A stretch of DNA of 44,632 bases. It comes from Gammaproteobacteria bacterium. GTDB taxonomy: Bacteria; Pseudomonadota; Gammaproteobacteria; JAADHQ01. This document shows, piece after piece, positions 31,233 through 39,659 of the stretch. The notes under the pieces were generated by a model, which was given only the letters and a program-made list of their open reading frames with translations, made no database searches and had not been told where the DNA came from. Position 1 is the stretch's first letter; each line of letters opens with the position of its first letter. Both the position numbers and the translations under genes were made by a program. The stretch covers positions 1-44,632 of the forward strand of contig DRJK01000027.1 in the NCBI GenBank assembly GCA_011052215.1. The letters run 5' to 3'.

Positions 31233-31916
31233 ATGAGTGAAAAGCCATTAAAATATATTCTGGAAGCCGCATTGCTGGCAGCTGGCAGGCCATTGTCGAT
31301 TGACCGGTGTCTTTCATTGTTTCCGGAAAGTGAGCAGCCGGCAAGAGATGATATTCGTTCAGCATTAAATGAACTGACTGAAGACTATCAGGATCGTTCC
31401 GTAGAGATAAAACAGGTTGCCAGTGGTTATCGAATCCAGGTCAGGGAAGATTATTCTAAATGGGTTTCGCGCCTGTGGACCGAGCGACCCGCACGCTACA
31501 CACGCGCCTTGCTGGAAACGTTGTCACTGATGGCATACCGGCAACCGATAACCCGAGGTGAAATAGAAAATATTCGGGGTGTCAGTGTTAGCAGCTCTAT
31601 CATCAAAACATTGCTGGAGAGAGAGTGGATAAAGGTTCTAGGTTATCGCGATGTGCCGGGGAAGCCAGCCATGTATGGTACAACAAAGGCGTTTCTGGAT
31701 TACTTTAACCTGAAAACACTGGATGATCTGCCCGCGTTATCCGAACTGCGCGACATCGACAGTATCAATGCGGAGCTGGATCTGGAAATACCGGGAGTAC
31801 CGGTACAGCAGGGCGTGGAGCCAGCAGTCGGGCCTGATCCGGAAAATGCCATGCCTGAGATACCGCCCGGCGCGTCACAGGAACTGCCAGAGAACAGTCC
31901 GGCCATAGAAATTTAG
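31233..31916 (+). CDS. scpB: ScpB, condensin subunit
   Basis: ScpB has two winged-helix domains and binds ScpA. The 227-residue protein shows the family blocks LKYILEAALLAAGRPLSID, GYRIQVREDYSKWVSRLW, ARYTRALLETLSLMAYRQPITRGEIENIRGV and IKVLGYRDVPGKPAMYGTTKAFLDYF. A proline/glutamate-rich tail of about 50 residues follows. The ATG at 31233 is preferred to the in-frame TTG at 31227. Confidence 0.95.
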   Translation: MSEKPLKYILEAALLAAGRPLSIDRCLSLFPESEQPARDDIRSALNELTEDYQDRSVEIKQVASGYRIQVREDYSKWVSRLWTERPARYTRALLETLSLMAYRQPITRGEIENIRGVSVSSSIIKTLLEREWIKVLGYRDVPGKPAMYGTTKAFLDYFNLKTLDDLPALSELRDIDSINAELDLEIPGVPVQQGVEPAVGPDPENAMPEIPPGASQELPENSPAIEI

Positions 31917-32017
31917 CCCGTATTTCTCACCAGACGGCGGAAGGCAACGGGAAATAAATGAACACCATGGAAAAAATGCACAATGCCCGGGATACAGAGT
32001 GTTTCTTCAGGCTGCCT

Positions 32018-32139
32018 GTCGCGGTTCAGGCTGGTCTTCGTGTCCGTATGCTTGCTCTTCGCTCAAATCGTAGCGACAGCTGCACTTTTCGCTCCAGAGG
32101 GGCGCCTGCGGACACGAATTCCCAGCCTGATGCCACGAT
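32018..32139. repeat. Long imperfect inverted repeat between scpB and rluB
   Basis: The arm at 32018-32046 (GTCGCGGTTCAGGCTGG..., ending CGTGTCCG) pairs with 32109-32139 (CGGACACG..., CCAGCCTGATGCCACGAT), about 26 of 31 positions. The loop of about 60 bases includes a smaller dyad. It lies in a 258-base gap otherwise lacking a convincing gene. It could be a processing or regulatory stem in the scpAB-rluB transcript, or a repeat element of which this is the only copy here. Confidence 0.6.
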
Positions 32140-32174
32140 TCCGGTAAAAAACGCGGGCCAGGTCTGATTTAATT

Positions 32175-33008
32175 GTGTCTGAACGAATCCAGAAGGTACT
32201 GTCGCGCGTAGGCACGGGTTCAAGACGTCAGATTGAAGACTGGATTCGGCAAGGTAAAATCCAGGTCAATAAAAAAACCGCCCGGATCGGCGATCACATC
32301 TCCCCTGATGATCGCGTCTATATTGATGGTAAAAAAATAGATCTGTCAGGCTCGTCAGAGGTTGAACGCAGGGTTATTGCCTACTATAAAAATGAAGGCG
32401 AGATATGCAGTCGGAATGACCCGGAACATCCTGATTCAGTCTTTGATCATTTACCCCGATTAACCAGTGGCAGATGGATTTCAGTCGGTCGTCTCGACCT
32501 TAATACCTGCGGTTTGTTGATATTCACAACAGACGGTGAACTGGCAAACCGGCTTATGCACCCCTCATATAAGATTGAGCGCGAATATGCTTCACGTGTC
32601 CTGGGCGATGTGCCGGCCGGCGCACTCGAAAATATGTTGTCAGGTGTGGAATGTGAAGATGGGGTTCTGAAGTTTGACAGCATCAGGGATGCGGGTGGCG
32701 AAGGTGCAAATCACTGGTATCACGTCATCCTGCATCAGGGTCGTTATCGTGAAGTGCGGCGTCTTTGGGAGTCGCAAGGTATCAAGGTAAGCCGGCTGAA
32801 ACGGGTACGTTACGGGCCGGTCACATTACCCCGGTCACTAAGGCAGGGTAAATGGATGGAACTGGATCATGCGCAGATTAACCACCTGCTGTCGATGACC
32901 GGCATGAAAACAGAAACAGGGAAAAAGACTGCTGGCCGGTCATCAGCAATCCGCAAGAAACGATATTCACCCAGAAAAAGGAAGAGCGGGGCAAGACCAA
33001 AGGGCTGA
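32175..33008 (+). CDS. rluB: 23S rRNA pseudouridine synthase RluB
   Basis: RluB makes pseudouridine 2605 in 23S rRNA. The 277-residue protein has an N-terminal S4 domain (RIQKVLSRVGTGSRRQIEDWI, then GKIQVNKKTA) and the catalytic loop GRLDLNTCGLLIFTTDGELANRLMHP with the invariant aspartate. RYREVRRLWESQGIKVSRLKRVRYG follows, with a very basic disordered tail at the end. The start is GTG 32175. The stop overlaps the next start (TGATG). The scpAB-rluB order is common. Confidence 0.93.
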   Translation: MSERIQKVLSRVGTGSRRQIEDWIRQGKIQVNKKTARIGDHISPDDRVYIDGKKIDLSGSSEVERRVIAYYKNEGEICSRNDPEHPDSVFDHLPRLTSGRWISVGRLDLNTCGLLIFTTDGELANRLMHPSYKIEREYASRVLGDVPAGALENMLSGVECEDGVLKFDSIRDAGGEGANHWYHVILHQGRYREVRRLWESQGIKVSRLKRVRYGPVTLPRSLRQGKWMELDHAQINHLLSMTGMKTETGKKTAGRSSAIRKKRYSPRKRKSGARPKG

Positions 33009-33649
33009 TGTTATGTGTCAAAAATGCCAGTATAAAAGGGTTGTACAAGTCGCTGTACAAACAATATGGCAAGCAATCCTGGTGGCCCGCAGAAGCTCCT
33101 TTTGAGGTCATGGTCGGTGCCATCCTGACTCAAAACACGGCCTGGTCAAATGTCGAAAAGGCCATTGCCAATTTACGAAGGGCAGGTGTTCTCGAGCCGT
33201 TACTTCTGGATGAAATCTCGCAACCCGAGCTGGCTGAACTGATAAGGCCCTCCGGGTATTTCAATATCAAGGCCAGACGGCTTAAGGAATTTTGTTGCTG
33301 GTTCGTAGCGCGAGGCGGGCTGGAAGGCCTGTCAAAAGCAGACACGCTGACATTACGAAATGATTTGCTGGCTGTGCATGGTATCGGACCTGAAACGGCA
33401 GATGATATTTTACTCTATGCCTTCAAGCGCCCTGTTTTTGTTATTGACACATATACACGCCGACTGTTTACAAGAACCGGACTGGCCACAGGCGAGGAAA
33501 AGTATGATATTTTACGGATAATGGTTGAGGAAGCACTGGACTGCAATGTTGATGATATGAATGAATTTCATGGGCTGATTGTGAAACACGCAAAAGAGCA
33601 TTGCCGCGTTAAACCGCTATGTGAATGCTGCCCGGTAAGTCTGCCATAA
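33008..33649 (+). CDS. Endonuclease III-like HhH-GPD DNA glycosylase
   Basis: A 213-residue base-excision glycosylase of the endonuclease III domain family (MagIII-like). Seen are AILTQNTAWSNVEKAI, the HhH LLAVHGIGPETADDILLYAF, and catalytic Asp in VIDTYTRRLF. The position of the endonuclease III catalytic lysine (GxGRKTA) is GIGPETA, so this is probably a monofunctional glycosylase. The iron-sulfur region ends HCRVKPLCECCPVSLP: three cluster cysteines align but the fourth, normally a few residues on, is missing because the protein stops. It is translationally coupled to rluB. Confidence 0.85.
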   Translation: MLCVKNASIKGLYKSLYKQYGKQSWWPAEAPFEVMVGAILTQNTAWSNVEKAIANLRRAGVLEPLLLDEISQPELAELIRPSGYFNIKARRLKEFCCWFVARGGLEGLSKADTLTLRNDLLAVHGIGPETADDILLYAFKRPVFVIDTYTRRLFTRTGLATGEEKYDILRIMVEEALDCNVDDMNEFHGLIVKHAKEHCRVKPLCECCPVSLP

Positions 33650-33687
33650 AATTATATCAGCCATGCTAAATCAGAGCAGGTAAAGAG

Positions 33688-33900
33688 ATGAAACTGGATT
33701 TTATACTCAGGGATAGCGAGTTCATCGAGTTGAACAATGTATTGAAGGTAACCGGTTTATGTGAAAGTGGCGGCAGGGCGAACAGGCTGATAACTGCCGG
33801 GCAGGTGAAAGTGGATGGTAAAGTAGAGCTGCGTAAGCGCCGGAAAATAAGAAAAGGCCAGAATATAGAATTATCAGGGACGATGATCACAGTAAAATAA
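33688..33900 (+). CDS. S4-domain RNA-binding protein (YbcJ-like)
   Basis: A 70-residue stand-alone S4 domain: FIELNNVLKVTGLCESGGRANRLI, AGQVKVDGKVELRKRRKI, KGQNIELSG. It matches the YbcJ/YaaA small RNA-binding group (E. coli YbcJ is about 70 residues). A likely role is in ribosome or tRNA binding. Its stop codon is immediately followed by the target duplication of MITE copy B, so the element removed the gene's natural downstream sequence without touching the coding region. Confidence 0.9.
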   Translation: MKLDFILRDSEFIELNNVLKVTGLCESGGRANRLITAGQVKVDGKVELRKRRKIRKGQNIELSGTMITVK

Positions 33901-33909
33901 TTGATCTAT

Positions 33910-34156
33910 CACTGCTAATGGCCCATCTATGTCCCGTTAACTTTATGTAGCACATATCAATGTGAGGACATGAAACCGGCAAGCCTGATCAAGGCCGTCT
34001 GCCGCATGGATGCGGCAGCCGAACCGCCATGGATGGCATGTTTTGTGTGCCTTGATCAGGCTTGCCGGTTTCATGTCCGGATTCCAAATTTAGCCCAAAA
34101 TGCACTTGTCGCTTACATTCCAACTGCATTCGTTATCGGTTAACGGGATAGCAATG
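33910..34156 (-). mobile_element. MITE copy B, inverted, with 29-bp perfect hairpin
   Basis: The same element as copy A in reverse orientation, 247 bp. The 9-bp target duplication TTGATCTAT is perfect (33901-33909, 34157-34165). The outer end CATTGCTATCCCGTTAAC (reverse strand, from 34156) is intact. The other end, CACTGCTA...TGTCCCGTTAAC, carries about 12 extra bases. The interior arms 33966-33994 and 34050-34078 are perfectly complementary over 29 bp, around a second hairpin (CTGCCGCATGGATGCGGCAG). Confidence 0.92.
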
Positions 34157-34221
34157 TTGATCTATATGCTTTTTAGGTTATTCTTTATCCAGGCAGCATA
34201 ACAAAAACCGGGTTGATGAAG

Positions 34222-35034
34222 ATGGCGAGAATTATCTGGGTCGAAGATCAGTTGCACTGGATAGACAAGTTTCAGGACATTCTGAAAAATGCTGACCTTG
34301 ATGGCAACCCGAATAAACTTGAAATTTACAAGTACAGTGAAGCGGCGCGCCAGCAGATAGCATTAATGGACAGGAATGAAGGGCCGGACATCGCCTTGCT
34401 GGATGCTAAAATGAATGGTAACGACCAGGCCGGGTTTGCTGTTTCTGAAGCGCTACTGAACAAATGGCCGGGGTTGCCGATTATTTTCTTTTCTGAATAC
34501 AGCGGAACTGAAATCGAGAAGGACGCCTTGACAGAATACAGCGTTACGGATTTTATTGCCAAACACCAGAAAAATGTTGAAGAAGTTCTTTGCTGGCGCA
34601 TGCGTGCCGCCTTGAGGCAAAGGGCCATCAGTGAAGGCTCGATGCCCGGGCAGAAAGGAAATATCCTGTCGAATGGTGATCTGAAAATGGATCTTGATAC
34701 CTGGGAAGTTTACTGGAAGGGCGTAAAACTGATGAACCCGGACAACCCCAAACGTCCACTGGCGCCCACCCCAAGAAAAATATTGCGTTGCCTGGTTGAG
34801 CGATCACCAAGACCAGTAAGCACATGGCAACTGGCAGATTATCTGGAAGTTGAGCCTGAAAAATATTCGTACGCAACATACAGGCAACACATAAAAACAC
34901 TGCGCCGATCATTTGAGTCAGCCGATGGCGGTCACGGTGAATTTATCAAGCTATGCCAGCAAGGTTCGGGTATCATCAGTTGTGGTGAGAAAGGTTCGTA
35001 TTGCTGGAAAAAAATAAGTAATAACAGGGGGTAG
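34222..35034 (+). CDS. OmpR-family response regulator of an unfamiliar four-gene module
   Basis: A 270-residue two-domain regulator. The receiver domain (about 1-125) has the acidic pair in IIWVEDQ (Glu8, Asp9) and the phosphoacceptor Asp61 in ALLDAKMNGND. It also has a Ser in place of the usual Thr (IIFFSEYSG) and the conserved lysine in DFIAKHQ. The winged-helix domain (about 155-265) reads LAPTPRKILRCLVERSPRPVSTWQLADYL, YATYRQHIKTLRRSF and SGIISCGEKGSYCW. The ATG at 34222 (MARIIWVEDQ) gives the standard N-terminus; TTG 34213 and ATG 34216 are also in frame. A kinase-like gene follows after three bases. Confidence 0.85.
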   Translation: MARIIWVEDQLHWIDKFQDILKNADLDGNPNKLEIYKYSEAARQQIALMDRNEGPDIALLDAKMNGNDQAGFAVSEALLNKWPGLPIIFFSEYSGTEIEKDALTEYSVTDFIAKHQKNVEEVLCWRMRAALRQRAISEGSMPGQKGNILSNGDLKMDLDTWEVYWKGVKLMNPDNPKRPLAPTPRKILRCLVERSPRPVSTWQLADYLEVEPEKYSYATYRQHIKTLRRSFESADGGHGEFIKLCQQGSGIISCGEKGSYCWKKISNNRG

Positions 35035-35037
35035 AGA

Positions 35038-36618
35038 TTGCATAAAACCATTATCAAGTTTCCCTGGTTTGGCGTGCTGTCAAGTTCCAGTTTTATTGCA
35101 TTACTGATCCTGATATCAATTCCACAGGCAGAAACCGTAGTGGATAAATCTGTTCTTGGTTTTCTGGAAAGCTACACAGCAAAACTCATATTTTCTGTTT
35201 TTGTTATAATTTCCTTTGTAATTGATTTTTTACGCTGCAAAAAAATGGGTCGTAAGCTTGATGAGAGACTGCAAACCCAGAATGAGCAGATTGACGAACT
35301 GTTCAGGGGCAAGTACGCACTTCAGAACAAGGTGCATCGGTATTCCGGTCATGCCGACAAACTGAAGCTCTTTATCAGTGACAAGCTTCTCGAATACATT
35401 GAGTATGATGAAAAATTTCTGCACTTCAAGAATATCGCATCTGAAATACGACATAATGGTGTGATCAGTTATGATCGTGTCGTATCCATTCTTAAACATT
35501 CGCTTGAGCAAGAGCTTCCTGAAGATGATCGTAAGGCATATCAGGATGCGCTTACCAGCATGGTGTATCTATGGGATCTGCTGGATCTTTCGACCACTGA
35601 CAATATCAGTTTGTATATCGCCAATAAATTATATGAGTGTGAGGAACTGTATTTTCGCCAGGTTCTTGAAGAAGGGCAGGATTCACCATTCACCCCGTCT
35701 TTTTCTGTACGTGAAGCAATTCTTAAATCACTTTACGGGTTTGTCGAGGATGTTAATGGCGTGAGATCAGACAGGCTGATTCAGGATGAGAGCTTTTTAT
35801 ATGAAGATTCACAATACAGGATACGACTTGATGACGTTGGTGAGTTTCTTGGTAATGAAAATTATATTGTGTTGATAATGGAGAATCTGGTTAACAATGG
35901 TTTATATTATATGGGCCAGAAGAAATATAAAAACCAGTATGCCAAGTTATCGGTACGAACCTGTCTGGAAAACAGAAATGCTGTGATAAAAGTATACAAT
36001 CCCGGGCCGGAAATAGCAGGTGAGGGTCGGGATAAAATATACCAGTTGGGATATTCAGCAAAAAAGACCAGAGGGACCCAGGGCAAGGGGCTGGGGTTGT
36101 ATTTTGTCAAACAGATTGTAAATGGTTATGAAGGTAGTATTGATTTTAACAATATCAGGAACAACGAAGGAAAATATGTCATACGCGTTGCCTGTGAAAG
36201 CGGGACAATAATTAACGAGATCATTGAAACGGTAATCAGTATCAATGGTAAACCTTCATGCAAAAATGATGAAGAGACCATTACCAAGTCGTTTAAATTC
36301 AAGGTAAACGAGCGTATACATAATATTGAAGTCTCGACGCAAACCAGCAAACAGACGCATATATTTGATCGTTTTGACCCAAGTGGGGAAAGCCGCTTTC
36401 TGGATCCCGAACAGGTGGACCGCCCGGCCTGGTTTATTGATGTGAAGGAGGCCCGATCCTCTGCCGAGATATCTTTTAAACCACTAGACACCATGGGTGT
36501 GGAGTTCATTATCAAGATACCCACAGTCGAGTCAAGGCTGGATCCGGACTACCATGGCGATGATATTTCCGAGCTTGATGAATCTGATCAGAACTATGTA
36601 GATGAAGACGAGATATAG
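35038..36618 (+). CDS. Atypical membrane HATPase, probable sensor kinase
   Basis: A 526-residue protein. It has two membrane segments (about 11-29, 48-65), a coiled coil (about 70-110), then a helical region where a dimerisation domain should be. The only candidate phosphohistidine is His139 in ASEIRHNGVISYD; no standard HisKA H-box is present. The HATPase is clear: N-box MENLVNNGLYYM (281-292), G1-like VYNPGPEI (319-326, lacking the usual aspartate), F-box KIYQLGYSAKK, G2 QGKGLGLYFVKQIV (348-361). An unusual C-terminal extension of about 140 residues ends in an acidic tail. TTG start behind AGGGGG. Probably the partner of the regulator upstream. Confidence 0.75.
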   Translation: MHKTIIKFPWFGVLSSSSFIALLILISIPQAETVVDKSVLGFLESYTAKLIFSVFVIISFVIDFLRCKKMGRKLDERLQTQNEQIDELFRGKYALQNKVHRYSGHADKLKLFISDKLLEYIEYDEKFLHFKNIASEIRHNGVISYDRVVSILKHSLEQELPEDDRKAYQDALTSMVYLWDLLDLSTTDNISLYIANKLYECEELYFRQVLEEGQDSPFTPSFSVREAILKSLYGFVEDVNGVRSDRLIQDESFLYEDSQYRIRLDDVGEFLGNENYIVLIMENLVNNGLYYMGQKKYKNQYAKLSVRTCLENRNAVIKVYNPGPEIAGEGRDKIYQLGYSAKKTRGTQGKGLGLYFVKQIVNGYEGSIDFNNIRNNEGKYVIRVACESGTIINEIIETVISINGKPSCKNDEETITKSFKFKVNERIHNIEVSTQTSKQTHIFDRFDPSGESRFLDPEQVDRPAWFIDVKEARSSAEISFKPLDTMGVEFIIKIPTVESRLDPDYHGDDISELDESDQNYVDEDEI

Positions 36619-36876
36619 TGGTCTAACAACTTCAGCATGGTTTACCAGATTCTATTTTATCCACTGCCTGGCCAGGCCAGCAGTTTCACACATTATGCTT
36701 ATGGAATTGAGATTTCCAGCATATTCAAATCAACTACTTGCATGGTATTTTAATTTTTTTCCTCATTCGAATAAATTTTTCACAGGATTTTTACAGCCCC
36801 CTGATACAAATAGGGTAAGCCGGCCAGGTTATCCCTGAACGCGTTGTTTATACATAAATGTAAATGAGGTGAGAAA
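36619..36876. other. Intergenic region inside the four-gene module
   Basis: 258 AT-rich bases with a small CTGGCCAGGCCAG hairpin (about 36668-36680) and no convincing gene. They probably contain a separate promoter for the membrane-protein/VWA pair. A GAGGTGAG ribosome binding site precedes 36877. Confidence 0.4.
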
Positions 36877-38334
36877 ATGAAACTATCTGAATTATTAATG
36901 ATCTGGTCGGATACCCCGGCGGTTTCAACACTGATATGGCTGATATTGATTCTGGTGGCCATGTATCTGGGTCGCAGCTCTGCCCATAAACTGATCAATG
37001 CAGCTACCGGGCTACTGAATTCTGTGATGAAGTTCACATCAGAGTCTCTGGTATCGCTTGAACAAAGAATTGCAAAACGTAACAAGCAGGTCATCCTTCA
37101 TGAAGGATCGGAAGCCACAGAGCGTGCAATAGAACGTGAGTTTTACCGCGTTAGTTCTATTGTTGCTCAGGATCTAAGTGCTTATCCGACAGTTCAGCGA
37201 AAAATTACGGATGCAATTAATCAGATTGAAGCAGATTATCAGGCATCCAATGAAACCCCGCCATCACCACCTGAGTGGCTGGAAGCCGTCGAGGCAATTT
37301 CAAATATTCAGGGGAATGGTGACAGTGCTGTAGACAGGATTCTTGAAAGCATCAAGGACTCACTTGAACAGGCCCATAAAGATACCTTGAGGGCATTTCG
37401 TAAAAGCAGCCTTGTCCGATTGCAGGTAATGAAAAAAATGTTGCCATCATGGAGAGGCTTGTCACAGACAGTATCGCATATGAATAAATCTGTTACCGAT
37501 CTGGGTGAGCGGGCTGATTTTATTGATACCCAGATGCAGCAGTATGAAAAAATCAGGGCAGAGGACGACAAGGTCGCCCGATTGCTGACATCGTCTTCAT
37601 TGACCCAGTTTTTTGTTGCAGGCCTGGTGTTGGTGATAGCGATACTGGGTGGCGTGATTAATTTTCAGTTAATAGCACTGCCGATGTCAGAGATGGTGGG
37701 CGGTACCAGCGAGATAGGTGGCTGGAGAACGGCCGATATAGCGGCCATGGTCATTATCATGGTTGAAGTGGCCATGGGCCTGTTTCTGCTGGAATCCTTA
37801 CGCATAACCCATCTGTTTCCCCTCATTGGCAGCATGGATGACAAAATGCGTAGACGAATGATGATAGTCGCCCTGTCAATACTAACCATACTGGCAACGG
37901 TCGAGGCGTCGTTGGCTTATATGCGTGACCTGTTGGCAATGGATCGGGAGGTACTCACCCAGTCACTGGCGGGTGTTGTGGTTACTAACGCAGAGTTTCG
38001 ATGGATTCCATCTATAGGGCAAATGGTAATGGGGTTCATTCTACCGTTTGCACTCGCATTCGTCGCTATCCCGCTTGAATCATTTGTGCATTCAAGCAGG
38101 ACAGTGATTGGACTGGTGGTTGCAGGGGTTATCCGGACACTGGCATATATCGTGAGTATGGCAGGCCAGGCCACTGAACAGGCCGGGAATATTATCGGCT
38201 ATGCGTATGACATGATAATTTTCCTGCCTCTGGCGATGGAGCAATGGGCACGCCAGATAAAGGATGTCAGGAAAACAGATTCTGTTGAAGATGTTTATGA
38301 TGTTGATGAAACTGTGGGAGGTAGCAAGTTATGA
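36877..38334 (+). CDS. Seven-TM coiled-coil membrane protein, unknown function
   Basis: The 485-residue protein is not one I recognise. It has one N-terminal membrane segment (about 16-33) and a long charged helical/coiled-coil region (about 50-235). That region includes QQYEKIRAEDDKVARLL. A cluster of six further segments follows at about 243-268, 288-308, 327-348, 381-402, 410-429 and 440-457. The C-terminus is acidic (VEDVYDVDETVGG). Good GAGGTGAG ribosome binding site. It overlaps the VWA lipoprotein by ATGA, implying a stoichiometric complex. A mechanosensing or scaffold role would fit the layout but is a guess. Confidence 0.8.
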   Translation: MKLSELLMIWSDTPAVSTLIWLILILVAMYLGRSSAHKLINAATGLLNSVMKFTSESLVSLEQRIAKRNKQVILHEGSEATERAIEREFYRVSSIVAQDLSAYPTVQRKITDAINQIEADYQASNETPPSPPEWLEAVEAISNIQGNGDSAVDRILESIKDSLEQAHKDTLRAFRKSSLVRLQVMKKMLPSWRGLSQTVSHMNKSVTDLGERADFIDTQMQQYEKIRAEDDKVARLLTSSSLTQFFVAGLVLVIAILGGVINFQLIALPMSEMVGGTSEIGGWRTADIAAMVIIMVEVAMGLFLLESLRITHLFPLIGSMDDKMRRRMMIVALSILTILATVEASLAYMRDLLAMDREVLTQSLAGVVVTNAEFRWIPSIGQMVMGFILPFALAFVAIPLESFVHSSRTVIGLVVAGVIRTLAYIVSMAGQATEQAGNIIGYAYDMIIFLPLAMEQWARQIKDVRKTDSVEDVYDVDETVGGSKL

Positions 38335-38981
38335 AACAGTTGCGTAATTTAATTGTAGTCGTACTGGCGCTGGGTCTGGCGGCCTGTGGCGAAAAGGTAC
38401 CAAAGACAAAAGGCGTGTATATGCTGATTGATACTTCGGGAACGTACACCATGGAACTGGACAAGGCCCGGAAAATAGCAAACTACTTGCTCGGTAATCT
38501 CAATAGCGGGGATTCCCTGGCAATGGCAAAGATAGACAGCGCCAGCTTTAGTGAGAAGGATATTATCGCCAAAGTCACCTTTGATTCAAGGCCAAGCACG
38601 ACAACATCCCAGAAGCATATGTTCAAGCGCAAGCTGGATGAGTTTGTATCAACGGCAAAACCCAGTGCGCATACCGATATTACCGGTGCTGTATTACAGG
38701 CATCTGAATATCTGAATGAAACCAATGCAAAGGAGAAATATATACTGATATTTTCCGACCTGGAAGAAGACCTTGCAAAAGGATATATCAGGGATTTCAC
38801 CATACCGTTGGTCAGCATCAAGGTTGTTGCACTGAATGTAACCAAGCTCAGGAGCGATAACGTTGATCCAAGGGATTATTTAAATCGTCTCGATGCCTGG
38901 GAAAAACGTGTTTACGCGGGCGGCGGCGAATGGAAGGTTTTGAACGACCTTGATCACCTCAATAAATTACTGGGTAGCTAG
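38331..38981 (+). CDS. von Willebrand factor A domain lipoprotein
   Basis: A 216-residue lipoprotein with a lipobox LAAC at Cys19, so it should sit on the periplasmic face of a membrane. The VWA domain spans about 28-190. A metal-ion adhesion site is recognisable as DTSGT (Asp34, Ser36, Thr38; DxSxT instead of DxSxS), THD-like SAHTDITGA and IFSDLEED. VWA domains hold protein partners through the metal. The most likely partner is the co-translated seven-TM protein. The final stop TAG is formed by the CTAG boundary of the adjacent repeat element. Confidence 0.85.
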   Translation: MKQLRNLIVVVLALGLAACGEKVPKTKGVYMLIDTSGTYTMELDKARKIANYLLGNLNSGDSLAMAKIDSASFSEKDIIAKVTFDSRPSTTTSQKHMFKRKLDEFVSTAKPSAHTDITGAVLQASEYLNETNAKEKYILIFSDLEEDLAKGYIRDFTIPLVSIKVVALNVTKLRSDNVDPRDYLNRLDAWEKRVYAGGGEWKVLNDLDHLNKLLGS

Positions 38982-39125
38982 CCTGTCGGATTCAGGTGTT
39001 CGTAGCGAGGCGAGTGGGAAAATGGGTCGATTTCCCGCCGCCGCAGTACGACTGCATGGACGCAGGAGGCAGGGCAACGCATGGAGCAGTTGCCGGGAAT
39101 CATCCTGAATCCGACAGACCCCTAG
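38978..39125. repeat. CTAG-anchored inverted-repeat element, copy 2
   Basis: The ends CTAGCCTGTCGGATTCAGG (38978) and CCTGAATCCGACAGACCCCTAG (39125) are inverted repeats, differing only by three bases next to CTAG. The interior (148 bp in all) is GC-rich and unrelated to copy 1. Shared ends with different middles suggest passengers moved by one transposase, with CTAG as the target. Confidence 0.8.
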
Positions 39126-39163
39126 AATACAGATGAGTCAATAGCGGGCAGTGCCGGCTCCGG
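39120..39163 (-). pseudogene. Fragment of the mltF 3' end (direct repeat, left copy)
   Basis: These 44 bases are identical, except for one, to 40483-40526. On the minus strand they spell the last 12 codons of mltF plus stop, PALPAIDSSVF. Homology at DNA level stops at 39163. Left copy of a pair with a 1363-bp period. Confidence 0.85.
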
Positions 39164-39659
39164 TAACTCAGAAAAAAATAATGCAGATAAGCATATGGTT
39201 CCAGATTGTTGGCTTTAATCGTCTCGATCAGCGAGTAAAGATTTGCCGACGCCTTTACACCTTTAACCGAAGCACGGCAGTGCCGCCTCCAGCGGCCTTG
39301 TTTTTCTTACATACGGCGGGACTAGTGCCGATCGAAATGTGACGGGCACGCCTGTCCTGGCGCGCACCCTGGGGATCTGTACCGTCACCGGGCCTATTCC
39401 GGTTTGCAGTTCTCGTGCAGGTAAATAGCCATTGCGTACGACTCCCGTATTGCCATCCGTTGTACAGCATTCTGCGTGTTCTGCTAGCAGGCTATCGATA
39501 GAACCCGGGTTAACAAAGAGTTCTCAACCGGTCAACGGTTTGTGGATTTTCAGGGAAAAGGGTGTTTATACTTACTATACTCCATCTGGTAAAATAGACC
39601 CTGGCCTGCTTTTTCATGTAATATCACAATAATGTTACTTTGATAGGTATTTAATAAAT
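39164..39659. other. Gene-poor stretch of the mltF-flanked insert
   Basis: About 500 bases with no convincing gene; the short frames here lack ribosome binding sites and recognisable products. A segment GGATTTTCAGGGAAAAGG (about 39543-39560) is echoed by GATTTTCGGGGGAAAGG near 40407-40423, so the insert may carry its own imperfect repeats around the orphan gene. Confidence 0.4.

Noticed and set aside
31958-32167. 69-codon frame between scpB and rluB
   Set aside because: It runs through both arms of the inverted repeat, and composition and codons do not look coding.
34222-38981. Calling the four-gene module an anti-phage (VWA/MoxR-type) defence system
   Set aside because: There is no MoxR ATPase, nuclease, protease or other effector, and the VWA protein is an exported lipoprotein; the evidence favours envelope sensing.
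39151-39470. Short frames (63 and 71 codons) at the left of the mltF-flanked insert
   Set aside because: No ribosome binding site, no domain, and biased toward low-complexity residues; not reported as genes.
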